Origin: Lachnospiraceae bacterium
GTDB taxonomy: Bacteria; Bacillota; Clostridia; Lachnospirales; Lachnospiraceae
Direction of reading: 5' to 3'
Assembly: GCA_017441265.1 (NCBI GenBank)
Contig: JAFRYE010000057.1
Coordinates: 1 to 64,000 of the forward strand
DNA: 64,000 bases
Numbering within the stretch: position 1 is the stretch's first letter; the number at the start of each line of letters is the position of its first letter. A program made the position numbers and the translations under genes. The notes beneath the pieces were generated by a model. The model saw only the letters and a program-made list of their open reading frames with translations. It did no database searches and had not been told where the DNA came from. Below are positions 7,761 to 15,167 of the stretch, piece by piece.

Positions 7761-9308
7761 ATGCGGCTGAAGAAACGAATTCTGTTGTCGATCATTTTGT
7801 GCCTGCTTGTGCCGCTCGTCGTGATCGCGAGCGTGGTCTGGCTGATCCTGCGGTTCCAGGTGCAGCTGATCTCGGTCAAGTACAATGTGAACACGAACAT
7901 GATCGAGGTCATTCAGAACTCGCCGTCCATTTTCGAGGGGCTGGCGAAGGATAACTACCGCGAGCTGCTGGAGACCGTGACCGCGAATCCGAGCCGACCG
8001 GAAGACACGGCGTGGATCCGTCAGAAAAATGAGGAGCTCTCGGACAAGGATTCCTTCCTGTGTCTGCGCGTGGACGGGGAGATCGTCTACGTGGGAGATC
8101 AGGCATTTTTCGACACGATCGCGGGCGAACTGCCGGAGTACTCCGGGGCGGAGAGTGTCGACGAGCAGAGCATGTTCGTGGAAGGCCAGTCGCATGCGCT
8201 GATCCGGCAGATCGATTACCTGACGCCGGAGGCCAAAGAGGCGTCGCTGTTCATAATCACGGACATCAACCACCTTCTGCCGCAGCTTAAGCACACGATC
8301 GTGGAAGGCGCCGTGGCGCTTCTGGTCGCGCTGACCATCACGACCGTCATCGTCGTGACGCTGCTGTACCGCAGTATCGTGCGGCCGCTCACGACGCTGA
8401 GTGTCGCGGCCAACCAGATCCGCGACGGAAACCTCGACTATGAGATCCGTGAGAGCAAGCAGGATGAGATCGGGCAGCTGCAGCGGGATTTCGAGGCCAT
8501 GCGGCTTCATTTGAAGGAGATGACGCGGGAGCAGCTGCGGTTCCAGCAGGATTCCCGTGAGCTGCTTGCGAATATCAGTCACGACCTGAAGACGCCGCTC
8601 ACGGCGATCAAGGGATATACCGAAGGCCTTCTGGACGGCGTTGCGGACACGGAGGAGAAGCAGGGCCGGTACCTGCGCACCATTCACAGCAAAGCAACCG
8701 ACATGGAGCGCATGGTGGAGGAGCTGGTGTTCTTCACGAAGCTCGAGCAACAGGTTATGACATACAATTTCCGGGAGATCCGGCTTCAGGATTTCTTAAA
8801 TGACTGCATCGAGGAGAGCCGCCTTGACATGGAGCGGGACGGTTGTACGATCTCCTGCAGCGAGCCGGGACGGGCCGATCTCACCGTCGTGTTCGACCCA
8901 GAGCACATCAAGCGGGTTCTCGGAAATATTATCGGAAACTCGGTCAAATACATGGACAAGAAGGAAGGGCAGATCGATATCCGCGTGCAGGAGGAGGACG
9001 ATCGCGTGTGGATCGCGGTGTCCGACAACGGCAGAGGGATCCCCGAGAGCGATCAGCAGCATATCTTTGACCGGTTCTACCGGGGAGACAGCTCCCGCAG
9101 CACGAAAAAGGGCGGCAGCGGGCTCGGGCTGTCCATCGTAAAATCCATAGTGGAAGCCCACGGCGGCACGGTCGGCGTGGAGAGTAAAGAGGGCGAGGGA
9201 ACGACGGTACGGTTCTCTCTGCCGAAGATGAAATCGACGGCCGGTGAGCCGGAGAGCGAGACTGACGGAGGCAAGAAATGGCGGAAGAAAAAGAACAAAA
9301 AATCCTGA
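7761..9308 (+). CDS. Transmembrane sensor histidine kinase (HisKA type)
   Basis: A 515-residue kinase: helix near residues 8-30, an extracytoplasmic sensor of about 150 residues, second helix near 178-205, HAMP (RPLTTLSVAANQIRDGNLDYEI), HisKA with LLANISHDLKTPLTAI (His274), and HATPase with NIIGNSVKYMDKKEG (N box), DNGRGIPESD (G1) and GGSGLGLSIV (G2). The C-terminal tail is Lys-rich. A ribosome site AAAGGAGCG precedes the ATG. Its 3' end overlaps the response-regulator start by 31 nt, so the pair is translationally coupled. The signal is not predictable. Gene order kinase then regulator is the reverse of many OmpR/EnvZ-type Firmicute pairs. Confidence 0.95.
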   Translation: MRLKKRILLSIILCLLVPLVVIASVVWLILRFQVQLISVKYNVNTNMIEVIQNSPSIFEGLAKDNYRELLETVTANPSRPEDTAWIRQKNEELSDKDSFLCLRVDGEIVYVGDQAFFDTIAGELPEYSGAESVDEQSMFVEGQSHALIRQIDYLTPEAKEASLFIITDINHLLPQLKHTIVEGAVALLVALTITTVIVVTLLYRSIVRPLTTLSVAANQIRDGNLDYEIRESKQDEIGQLQRDFEAMRLHLKEMTREQLRFQQDSRELLANISHDLKTPLTAIKGYTEGLLDGVADTEEKQGRYLRTIHSKATDMERMVEELVFFTKLEQQVMTYNFREIRLQDFLNDCIEESRLDMERDGCTISCSEPGRADLTVVFDPEHIKRVLGNIIGNSVKYMDKKEGQIDIRVQEEDDRVWIAVSDNGRGIPESDQQHIFDRFYRGDSSRSTKKGGSGLGLSIVKSIVEAHGGTVGVESKEGEGTTVRFSLPKMKSTAGEPESETDGGKKWRKKKNKKS

Positions 9309-9985
9309 TCGTCGAGGATGACGAATCCATCGCCGAGCTGGAGAGGGATTACCTTGAGCAGGCGGGATTTTCCGTGTCGCTGGAGACGGACGGCGACAAG
9401 GGGCTTGAGCGGGCGCTCTCGGAGGAGTATTCCCTGATCGTGCTCGATCTGATGCTCCCCGGCACGGACGGCTTTGAGATCTGCCGTCAGGTGCGGGAGA
9501 AGAAGGACGTACCGATCTTGATGGTCTCCGCCAAGAAGGACGATATCGACAAGGTTCGCGGCCTGGGCCTCGGCGCCGACGACTACATCACAAAACCCTT
9601 CAGCCCGAGCGAGCTGACGGCGCGGGTGAAGGCGCATTTGGCGAGGTACGAGCGCCTGGTCGGCAGCGGCATGGTGATGCGCAACAACGTGATCGAGATC
9701 CGCGGCCTGCGCATCGATCTGACGGCGCGCCGTGTGATCCAGAACGGCGTTGAGAAGACGTTTACGACCAAGGAGTTCGATCTGCTGGCATTTCTCGCGA
9801 AACAGCCGAACCACGTCTTCTCGAAGGACGAGCTGTTCCGCGCCATCTGGGAGATGGAGGCGATCGGCGACGTCGCGACAGTGACCGTGCACATCAAAAA
9901 GATCCGCGAGAAGATCGAGGTCGACACGTCCAATCCGCAGTACATCGAGACCATCTGGGGCGTCGGATACCGCTTCAAACTGTGA
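9278..9985 (+). CDS. OmpR/PhoB-family response regulator
   Basis: A 235-residue regulator. The receiver (1-120) has EDD near the start, phosphoacceptor Asp57 in VLDLMLPGTDG, and Lys in YITKPFSP. The winged-helix domain (about 140-235) has TTKEFDLLAFLAKQPNHVFSK, VTVHIKKIREK and the closing WGVGYRF. Start ATG 9278 lies inside the kinase gene behind GGAGGCAAGAA. It is the partner of the preceding kinase. No target is evident; the next genes have their own promoters. Confidence 0.95.
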   Translation: MAEEKEQKILIVEDDESIAELERDYLEQAGFSVSLETDGDKGLERALSEEYSLIVLDLMLPGTDGFEICRQVREKKDVPILMVSAKKDDIDKVRGLGLGADDYITKPFSPSELTARVKAHLARYERLVGSGMVMRNNVIEIRGLRIDLTARRVIQNGVEKTFTTKEFDLLAFLAKQPNHVFSKDELFRAIWEMEAIGDVATVTVHIKKIREKIEVDTSNPQYIETIWGVGYRFKL

Positions 9986-10002
9986 TGAGAACGGTCAGAT
10001 AA

Positions 10003-10023
10003 CGCATTTTGACGGAAAATGCG
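10003..10023 (+). terminator. Motif-based stem-loop after the two-component pair
   Basis: CGCATTTT (10003-10010), GACGG loop and AAAATGCG (10016-10023), with TTTTTCG shortly after. It is a weak terminator candidate for the kinase/regulator operon, built from an inverted pair of the recurrent AAAATG motif. Confidence 0.5.
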
Positions 10024-10085
10024 GCAGATTTTTCGAATAGTTCCAACATTTTTCGGGGACGCGTCTGTCGTCGGAAAACCCGGAC

Positions 10086-10213
10086 TGGTACGCGCCGGGT
10101 ATCGGTGATATAATTCAGACAGTAGAACAAACACACAAACAACGACGACAGTATTCACCTTTGTTATTAACACTTTCCAGAAAGGCCGGAAGACGAAAGT
10201 CTTCCGGTTTTTC
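10086..10213 (+). ncRNA. Candidate small RNA with own promoter and terminator
   Basis: A promoter-like pair TGGTAC (10086-10091), 17 nt, TATAAT (10109-10114) is followed about 70 nt later by a clean terminator: CCGGAAGAC (10186-10194), loop GAAA, GTCTTCCGG (10199-10207), TTTTT. The roughly 90-nt transcript would be A/C-rich with no start codon behind a ribosome site. It matches no RNA family I recognise. The terminator is sound; the promoter is weaker, so the RNA is tentative. Confidence 0.4.
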
Positions 10214-10234
10214 TGTTCTTCGAAACCTTTCGTC

Positions 10235-10263
10235 TTGACTTCAAATCGGAGTAATCGTAAGAT
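10235..10263 (+). promoter_or_regulatory. Promoter of the dipeptidase gene
   Basis: TTGACT (10235-10240), 17 nt, TAAGAT (10258-10263), placed just after the preceding terminator and 65 nt before the start codon. Confidence 0.7.
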
Positions 10264-10328
10264 AGAATTGTAGGAAAACAATTGCATTTGCCGCGGGAGA
10301 AGCGGCGGATGAAAAGGAGGAGAGGCCT

Positions 10329-11807
10329 ATGCTTACGGGGTTGAAACCGGCATCGGTATGGAGATTTTTTGAGGAGATCTGTGCGATCCCGCACGGGTCG
10401 GGAAACATCGCAAAGATCAGTGCGTATCTGCAGGATTTTGCGAAGGAGCGGAAACTGGATTATGTCGCGGAGCCGTGCGGCAACGTGATCATCCGCAAGC
10501 CCGCAACGCCGGGGTGCGAGGATGCGCCCGCGGTGGTGATCCAGGGCCACATGGATATGGTGGCCGTCAAGGATCCGGGAGTTGAGAAGGATCTGAGCAA
10601 AGAGGGATTGGATGTTGCCGTGACGGAGGACGGTCAGTACGTCTACGCGAAGGGCACGTCCTTAGGCGGCGACGACGGGATCGCGATCGCTTACGGGCTC
10701 GCGGTGCTGGATTCGTCGGACATCGCGCATCCGGCGCTTGAGCTGGTGGCGACGGTGGACGAGGAGACCGGCATGGAGGGCGCGCATGAGCTCTCCGCGG
10801 ACGATGTCAACGGACGCGTTTGGCTGAACATCGACTCCGAGGACGAGGGCATTGTGCTGGCAGGTTGTGCCGGCGGACTGACGCTGCATTCGGATTTTCC
10901 GATCGTGCGTGACACGGTTTCGGGAGATCTGCTGCGGATCGCCGTGACGGGGTGCCGCGGAGGCCATTCCGGGACGGAGATCGACAAGAACCGCGCCAAT
11001 GCGATCCTTGTGCTGGCGGCTTTTTTGCAGACGATGAACTGCGGAAAGATGCTCCAGCCGCTGTGGATCAGCGGAGGAGAGAAAGATAATGCCATCCCCA
11101 CATCGGCGGAGATGGTCATATGCGTCAACGAGTATGAGAGGTTTGAAATCTGCCGGGCGTTCGACCGGGCGGAGAAGGCTCTTTTGGCGGCGTACCGTCG
11201 TCAGGAGCCGGAGCTTTCCTTCGTGCTCGAGGAGACGCAGGACGGGCGCGAATTCATGATCCAGGAAGGCAGCTACCGCGTCATGAACCACGCGTCGGTG
11301 GAGAAGGTGCTTCAGTTCTTGTTGCTGGTTCCTTTCGGTGTGAGCGCGATGTGCGCGGAGCCCAAGGGCCTTGTGGAGACCTCGAACAACGTCGGGATCG
11401 TGCGCACGGAGGACAGCCGGGTCATCGTGGACAGCTCCGTGCGAAGCATGGTGGATGTCCGCAAGCAGCAGCTCGGCGACAAGATCGCACTGCTGACGAC
11501 GGTGTGCGGCGGCATCGCCACGCGCCACAGCGAGTACCCCGGCTGGGAGTACCGCGAGAAATCACCGCTTCGCGACGCCTGGCTTGAGGTGTACCGCGAG
11601 CAGTACGGCGAGGACGCGACGGTGCAGACGATCCACGCGGGGCTTGAGTGCGGCCTGATCTTAGAGCACATGCCGGAGACGGACGCCGTCAGCTTCGGCC
11701 CGAACATCCTCGAGATCCACACGACTGCGGAGCGCATGGAGATCGCGTCGGTGGAGCGCACGTGGGATCTGCTGGTGCGGCTGCTGGCGCGCCTTTGCAG
11801 AGCATAA
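10329..11807 (+). CDS. pepD: Aminoacyl-histidine dipeptidase (M20C, PepD type)
   Basis: A cytoplasmic zinc dipeptidase of the M20C (PepD/carnosinase-like) family that cleaves Xaa-His and other dipeptides; 492 residues is the normal length. Visible motifs: GHMDMVAVKD (metal-binding His and Asp), SLGGDDGIAIAYGLA, TVDEETGMEGA (Glu-Glu catalytic/metal pair), LNIDSEDEG, the dimerisation-domain GCRGGHSGTEIDKNRANA, and the final metal region FGPNILEIHTTAERMEI. The ribosome site AAAAGGAGGAG and its own promoter indicate a monocistronic unit. It ends at a hairpin shared with the convergent Hsp20 gene. Confidence 0.95.
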   Translation: MLTGLKPASVWRFFEEICAIPHGSGNIAKISAYLQDFAKERKLDYVAEPCGNVIIRKPATPGCEDAPAVVIQGHMDMVAVKDPGVEKDLSKEGLDVAVTEDGQYVYAKGTSLGGDDGIAIAYGLAVLDSSDIAHPALELVATVDEETGMEGAHELSADDVNGRVWLNIDSEDEGIVLAGCAGGLTLHSDFPIVRDTVSGDLLRIAVTGCRGGHSGTEIDKNRANAILVLAAFLQTMNCGKMLQPLWISGGEKDNAIPTSAEMVICVNEYERFEICRAFDRAEKALLAAYRRQEPELSFVLEETQDGREFMIQEGSYRVMNHASVEKVLQFLLLVPFGVSAMCAEPKGLVETSNNVGIVRTEDSRVIVDSSVRSMVDVRKQQLGDKIALLTTVCGGIATRHSEYPGWEYREKSPLRDAWLEVYREQYGEDATVQTIHAGLECGLILEHMPETDAVSFGPNILEIHTTAERMEIASVERTWDLLVRLLARLCRA

Positions 11808-11831
11808 AACATCATTTTACGGAAAATAAAT

Positions 11832-11874
11832 CCTCCCGGACATCGTTTGCGCCCATCGCAGTGTGTCCGGGAGG
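11832..11874. terminator. Long hairpin between convergent genes
   Basis: CCTCCCGGACA (11832-11842) pairs with TGTCCGGGAGG (11864-11874) across a 21-nt loop. It can serve both the dipeptidase and the convergent Hsp20 gene; there is no strong T-run on the plus side. Confidence 0.6.
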
Positions 11875-11903
11875 TTCGTGTGTAAGCAGTTTTACTTTGA
11901 CGA

Positions 11904-12464
11904 TCAGTCGATGTTGATCGCGGAGCCGTCGTCCGGCGCTTCGCAGGTGATCGTCAGGATGCCGTTGTTGTAGTTGGCGCGAACGGTGGTCACATCGATC
12001 TTGCCGACCTTGAAAGCGCGCTCGACTTTGCCGTAGTAGCGGTCGGACGTGCGGTCGTAATCACGGCGGGTCTCGCCCTCGGCGGGCTCATCGTCCATTT
12101 CGCGATCGGCGCGGATGATGATCTCGCTGTCGCGGTAGTCAACGTGAATCTTGGACTTGTCGTAGCCCGGAAGCTCGGCGCGGATCGTGATGGTTCCGTC
12201 ACAGCGGATCACATCGGCATGAATCTTGCGCTTTGCGAACGGATTCTCGATGTTCGCAGCGGAAAAATTCTTCTTGAAGCGATCAAAAGGCGCGCGGTAG
12301 TTGGTCTTGCGCTGCTGTTTCTTCTCGCCGAAAAGGCCGTTGCGCTCAACGTTCTTCTTCATATCCTTGAGGTCGCCGACGCCGTCGCGCAGCCCCTTGT
12401 CCAGGTTGTCCAGCATGTCATGGAACGCGTCCGAAAGCTGGTTGAACAGATCATTGTCATACAT
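11904..12464 (-). CDS. Hsp20/alpha-crystallin family small heat-shock protein
   Basis: An ATP-independent holdase chaperone, 186 residues from ATG 12464, which follows AGGAGGTAAGAAACCT; an upstream in-frame start lacks this spacing. The alpha-crystallin domain covers about residues 85-186: DGTITIRAELPGYDKSKIHVDYRDSEIIIRADRE and the edge-strand motif ANYNNGILTI (the A-x-x-x-N-G-V/I-L signature). The N-terminal arm is longer than usual and rich in charged amphipathic sequence (DAFHDMLDNLDKGLRDGV), which may drive oligomer assembly (inference). It is preceded by its own promoter; no CIRCE element is visible. Confidence 0.93.
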   Translation of the reverse strand: MYDNDLFNQLSDAFHDMLDNLDKGLRDGVGDLKDMKKNVERNGLFGEKKQQRKTNYRAPFDRFKKNFSAANIENPFAKRKIHADVIRCDGTITIRAELPGYDKSKIHVDYRDSEIIIRADREMDDEPAEGETRRDYDRTSDRYYGKVERAFKVGKIDVTTVRANYNNGILTITCEAPDDGSAINID

Positions 12465-12524
12465 AGGTTTCTTACCTCCTTCTCCCCGCGCACGGCGGGT
12501 AAACCACAATTACCTCACAAATAT

Positions 12525-12554
12525 GTTATACACCATCCGACGGCCGCTCGTCAA
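12525..12554 (-). promoter_or_regulatory. Promoter of the Hsp20 gene
   Basis: Read on the minus strand: TTGACG (12549-12554), 18 nt, TATAAC (12525-12530), 60 nt before the Hsp20 start and directly after the terminator of the upstream lipoprotein gene. Confidence 0.65.
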
Positions 12555-12560
12555 GTGGAA

Positions 12561-12595
12561 AATAAAACGCCCCGCGGGGAAGCACCTCGCGGGGC
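12561..12595 (-). terminator. Intrinsic terminator of the NMT1-like lipoprotein gene
   Basis: On the minus strand GCCCCGCG pairs with CGCGGGGC (arms 12588-12595 and 12569-12576), followed by GTTTTATTTT. Confidence 0.88.
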
Positions 12596-12628
12596 ATTGT
12601 GTACAGCTCGGAAAATGCCGTAATTCGA

Positions 12629-13729
12629 TCAGCGGTTGTAGTAAATTGCGTCAGCCGGCATCGATCCGCCGACGGATGCGGGGTTGGCGTCGAAGAGCAC
12701 CTGAAGGTATGCGTTGACGGCGGACTTCATCTCCGCGCCGGTCAGGCAGACGATGTTGCAGTAGGGGATCGCCTTCTTGGCAACCGCGGCCTTGAAGATG
12801 TCGAAGTGCTCCGCAAGTTCTGCCGTCGCGTCCACATTGGCGGTTGCGTAAGCGGTGCTGACCGCGTATTCATCGAGAAATGCGTCAACCGTCGCTTTAT
12901 TGTCCGAAAGGTACTGCGTGTTGATCACGATGACGCCGGTGACTACGGTCGAGTCGTTGGTCTTCTCCCACTCCTTCGTGACGTCCAGCGCGATGCGGGC
13001 TTTTTCATTTTGCGAAAGAACCGAGATAACGAAAGGCATCGGAAGCATCGCGACGATCTCCTCCTCGGCAGCGGCCATCTTTGCGGCAACTTCGCTGGCC
13101 TCGGAGAGCATCACGATGGTCACGTCCTTGTCGGGATCGATGCCGTTGGTGGTGAGCAGGTGGCGAAGCGTGTACTCGGGCGTCGTGCCGGCGCCGGTCG
13201 AGTAGATGGTCTTGCCCTTGAGGTCGGCGACGGACTGCACGGAGTCGCCGGTGTCAAGGATGTAGAGAACGCCTAAGGTGTTGACTGCTGCGATCGTCAC
13301 GCCGCCGTTGGTCTTGTTGTAAAGCGTTGCGGCGAGGTTGCAGGGTACTGCGGCGATCGGGATGTCACCCTTGATGATGGAAGCGGTGAGCTGATCGGCT
13401 GCGCCGGCCACCGTGAAATCATAGTCGTTGGCGGAGGTCTCGGTCTCGTCGTCCGACATCAGCTTCAGCATGCCGATGGCCGTGGGTCCCTTGAGAACGG
13501 CCACGGAAACCTTCGTGCGCTCCTTGGGAGCTTCGGTGGGAGCCGTCGTGGGAGTTGCCACGGGCTCGTCGGTAGGAGCGTCGGTGGGGGCATCCGTGGG
13601 AGCAACGGTGGGCGTTGCGGCGGATGTCGGAGCCTTCGTCGGCTCGGAAGAGTTGTTGCCGGATTGTTCGCAGCCGATCATCGCAGCCGCGAGAACCAGG
13701 CAAAGAAGCAAAGCGATTGCCTTTTTCAT
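12629..13729 (-). CDS. Orphan NMT1/THI5-like substrate-binding lipoprotein
   Basis: A 366-residue lipoprotein (lipobox MIGC, Cys20) with a Thr/Pro/Ala-rich spacer (about 25-70) before the binding domain. VAVLKGPTAIGMLKLM, VPCNLAATLYNKTNGGVTIAAVNTLGVLYIL and DLKGKTIYSTGAGTTPEYTLRHLL match the NMT1/SsuA/ThiY fold used for nitrate, sulfonate and pyrimidine substrates. No permease or ATPase is adjacent: terminator below, own promoter and a long leader above. Start ATG 13729 (MKKAIAL) is preferred over an in-frame ATG 12 nt upstream that abuts the AAAGGA site. The substrate is unknown. Confidence 0.85.
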   Translation of the reverse strand: MKKAIALLLCLVLAAAMIGCEQSGNNSSEPTKAPTSAATPTVAPTDAPTDAPTDEPVATPTTAPTEAPKERTKVSVAVLKGPTAIGMLKLMSDDETETSANDYDFTVAGAADQLTASIIKGDIPIAAVPCNLAATLYNKTNGGVTIAAVNTLGVLYILDTGDSVQSVADLKGKTIYSTGAGTTPEYTLRHLLTTNGIDPDKDVTIVMLSEASEVAAKMAAAEEEIVAMLPMPFVISVLSQNEKARIALDVTKEWEKTNDSTVVTGVIVINTQYLSDNKATVDAFLDEYAVSTAYATANVDATAELAEHFDIFKAAVAKKAIPYCNIVCLTGAEMKSAVNAYLQVLFDANPASVGGSMPADAIYYNR

Positions 13730-13905
13730 GATGGATACCATCCTTTCTGTAATTCGGAAAATGCAACAAAAATAACCTGTCCTTCGGGTAGGAACCGCGG
13801 TCCGCCCCTTCGGAAACAGCGTTTGTCAATGCGGCTTCAGGGTCAGGAGCGGGCCGGCAAAGTGGCGCCGGCAGGCTGCATTCCCCGCAGCATCATAATT
13901 TTGCG
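13730..13905 (-). other. Long GC-rich leader of the NMT1-like lipoprotein gene
   Basis: About 175 nt lie between the predicted transcription start and the start codon. The leader has several potential stems, including a GCCGGC pair around GCCACTTT and CCGC/GCGG pairs near 13790-13830. It resembles a structured regulatory leader, but I could not fit it to TPP, cobalamin, SAM, purine, guanidine or GEMM consensus. Confidence 0.4.
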
Positions 13906-13910
13906 TCCCG

Positions 13911-13939
13911 ATTCTAACACAGGCAAAAGAGAATGTCAA
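13911..13939 (-). promoter_or_regulatory. Promoter of the NMT1-like lipoprotein gene
   Basis: On the minus strand a near-consensus pair TTGACA (13934-13939), 17 nt, TAGAAT (13911-13916). Confidence 0.85.
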
Positions 13940-13986
13940 GGCGTACAAGGACACGCAAAATTCACCGCAAAAAGGCAGTTAATGCT

Positions 13987-14017
13987 TGTTTTTGGAGGCG
14001 TCTTTGTGTAATATAAT
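13987..14017 (+). promoter_or_regulatory. Promoter of xpt-dtd
   Basis: TATAAT (14012-14017) with a poorer TTGTTT (13987-13992) 19 nt upstream. The leader to the xpt start is only about 57 nt; there is no room for, and no trace of, a purine riboswitch. Confidence 0.6.
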
Positions 14018-14080
14018 GCAGGGGTACTCTCGAGGGACCCGGAGTCGGGCAGCACGCTCTCGACGCGCAAGGAGTGCAAC

Positions 14081-14656
14081 ATGAAGAGTTTGGAAGATCG
14101 TATCGTAAGCGAAGGGATCGTGAAGGACGGCGACATTCTGAAGGTAGACAGCTTCTTAAACCATCAGATGGACCCGGCGTTGTTCCGGGAGATGGCGAGG
14201 GAATGGAAGCGGCAGTTTGCGGATGCGGGAGTTAACAAGATACTCACAATCGAAGCGTCCGGGATCGGGATCGCCAGTATCGTGGCGGAAGAGTTCGGAT
14301 GCCGCGCCGTATTTGCCAAGAAGATGCTCGCGAAAAATATGGACAGCGATCGATACTCGACGCAGATCACGTCGTTCACCAAAGGCAAGACGTATGACGT
14401 CACGGTTTCGAAGCGGTATTTGACAGCGGAGGACCGCGTTTTGATCATCGATGATTTCCTGGCGAACGGATGTGCTCTCGAAGGGCTGATGTCTTTGGTC
14501 CGGCAGGCGGGAGCGACACTGTGCGGATGCGGGATCGCGATCGAGAAGGGATTTCAGGACGGCGGTCGGAAGATCCGCGAGTCCGGTGTCCGGCTCGTGT
14601 CGCTGGCGATCATTGAAAGCATGGACGAGACGGGAATCCGGTTTCGGGAGCAGTAA
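14081..14656 (+). CDS. xpt: Xanthine phosphoribosyltransferase
   Basis: Converts xanthine and PRPP to XMP in purine salvage (cytoplasmic). The 191-residue length is standard. Type I PRTase features: LTIEASGIGIASIVAEEFGC (substrate and pyrophosphate loop), VFAKKMLAKNMDSDRY (flexible region), and the PRPP-binding VLIIDDFLANGCAL near residues 118-132. The start ATG follows CAAGGAGTGCAAC. It has its own promoter and runs into dtd 45 nt later. The expected purine riboswitch is absent. The last 26 nt and the spacer to dtd are part of a 36-bp tandem duplication. Confidence 0.96.
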   Translation: MKSLEDRIVSEGIVKDGDILKVDSFLNHQMDPALFREMAREWKRQFADAGVNKILTIEASGIGIASIVAEEFGCRAVFAKKMLAKNMDSDRYSTQITSFTKGKTYDVTVSKRYLTAEDRVLIIDDFLANGCALEGLMSLVRQAGATLCGCGIAIEKGFQDGGRKIRESGVRLVSLAIIESMDETGIRFREQ

Positions 14657-14702
14657 GGAGAGAACACGGGAATCCGGGTTTAGGAGCAGCAAGGAGAGAA
14701 CA
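14631..14702 (+). repeat. 36-bp imperfect tandem duplication across xpt end and dtd RBS
   Basis: Two adjacent 36-nt copies (14631-14666 and 14667-14702) start CGGGAATCCGG and end AAGGAGAGAACA, differing at a few bases. Copy one contains the xpt stop codon. Copy two supplies the ribosome site used by dtd, so the site AAGGAGAGAACA is present twice. Confidence 0.9.
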
Positions 14703-15160
14703 TGAGATTTCTTGTTCAGCGAGTGACCGAGGCGTCGGTTGCGGTCGACGGAGCGGTTGTCGGCCGGGTGGGGCACGGGTATCTGGTGTTTGTGGGGGTG
14801 TGTGACACCGACACGGAAACCATCGCCGATGCGATGGTGAAAAAGTTGGTGGGACTACGGATCTTTGAGGATGAGAACGGAAAGACCAACCGATCCATCG
14901 GCGATGTCGGCGGTGAGATGCTGGTTGTTTCGCAGTTTACGCTGTATGCCGATTGTCGGCACGGGAACCGGCCGTCATTTGTGCGGGCGGGCAGCCCGGA
15001 CGCGGCCGAGAGGTTGTACACATATGTGGTCGACCGGCTTCGGAACACGTACGGGATCGCCGTACAGACCGGAGTTTTCGGAGCAGACATGAAGGTGTGT
15101 CTGACCAACGACGGGCCGTTTACGGTTATGCTGGATTCGGCCGAACTAGGGAAGGAGTAG
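14702..15160 (+). CDS. dtd: D-aminoacyl-tRNA deacylase
   Basis: Hydrolyses D-aminoacyl (and Gly-Ala mischarged) tRNA as translation quality control. The 152 residues match the family from MRFLVQRVTEASVAV onward. The catalytic SQFTLYAD loop (near residues 79-86) and the TNDGPFTVML motif near the C-terminus (active-site cross-subunit Gly-cisPro region, here Gly-Pro) are intact. ATG 14702 follows AAGGAGAGAAC. It is cotranscribed with xpt and possibly with the CotH-like gene 7 nt downstream. Confidence 0.97.
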   Translation: MRFLVQRVTEASVAVDGAVVGRVGHGYLVFVGVCDTDTETIADAMVKKLVGLRIFEDENGKTNRSIGDVGGEMLVVSQFTLYADCRHGNRPSFVRAGSPDAAERLYTYVVDRLRNTYGIAVQTGVFGADMKVCLTNDGPFTVMLDSAELGKE

Positions 15161-15167
15161 AAATACG

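Noticed and set aside
13730..13905. GEMM, TPP or cobalamin riboswitch in the NMT1-like leader
   Set aside because: A GGGACGCAAA string occurs at the transcript start and a GCCACT-like string follows, but the remaining consensus helices are missing, so I list it only as an unidentified leader.
14012..14080. Purine riboswitch upstream of xpt
   Set aside because: Expected from other Firmicutes, but the leader is only about 57 nt and lacks the conserved core; stems here do not match the aptamer.
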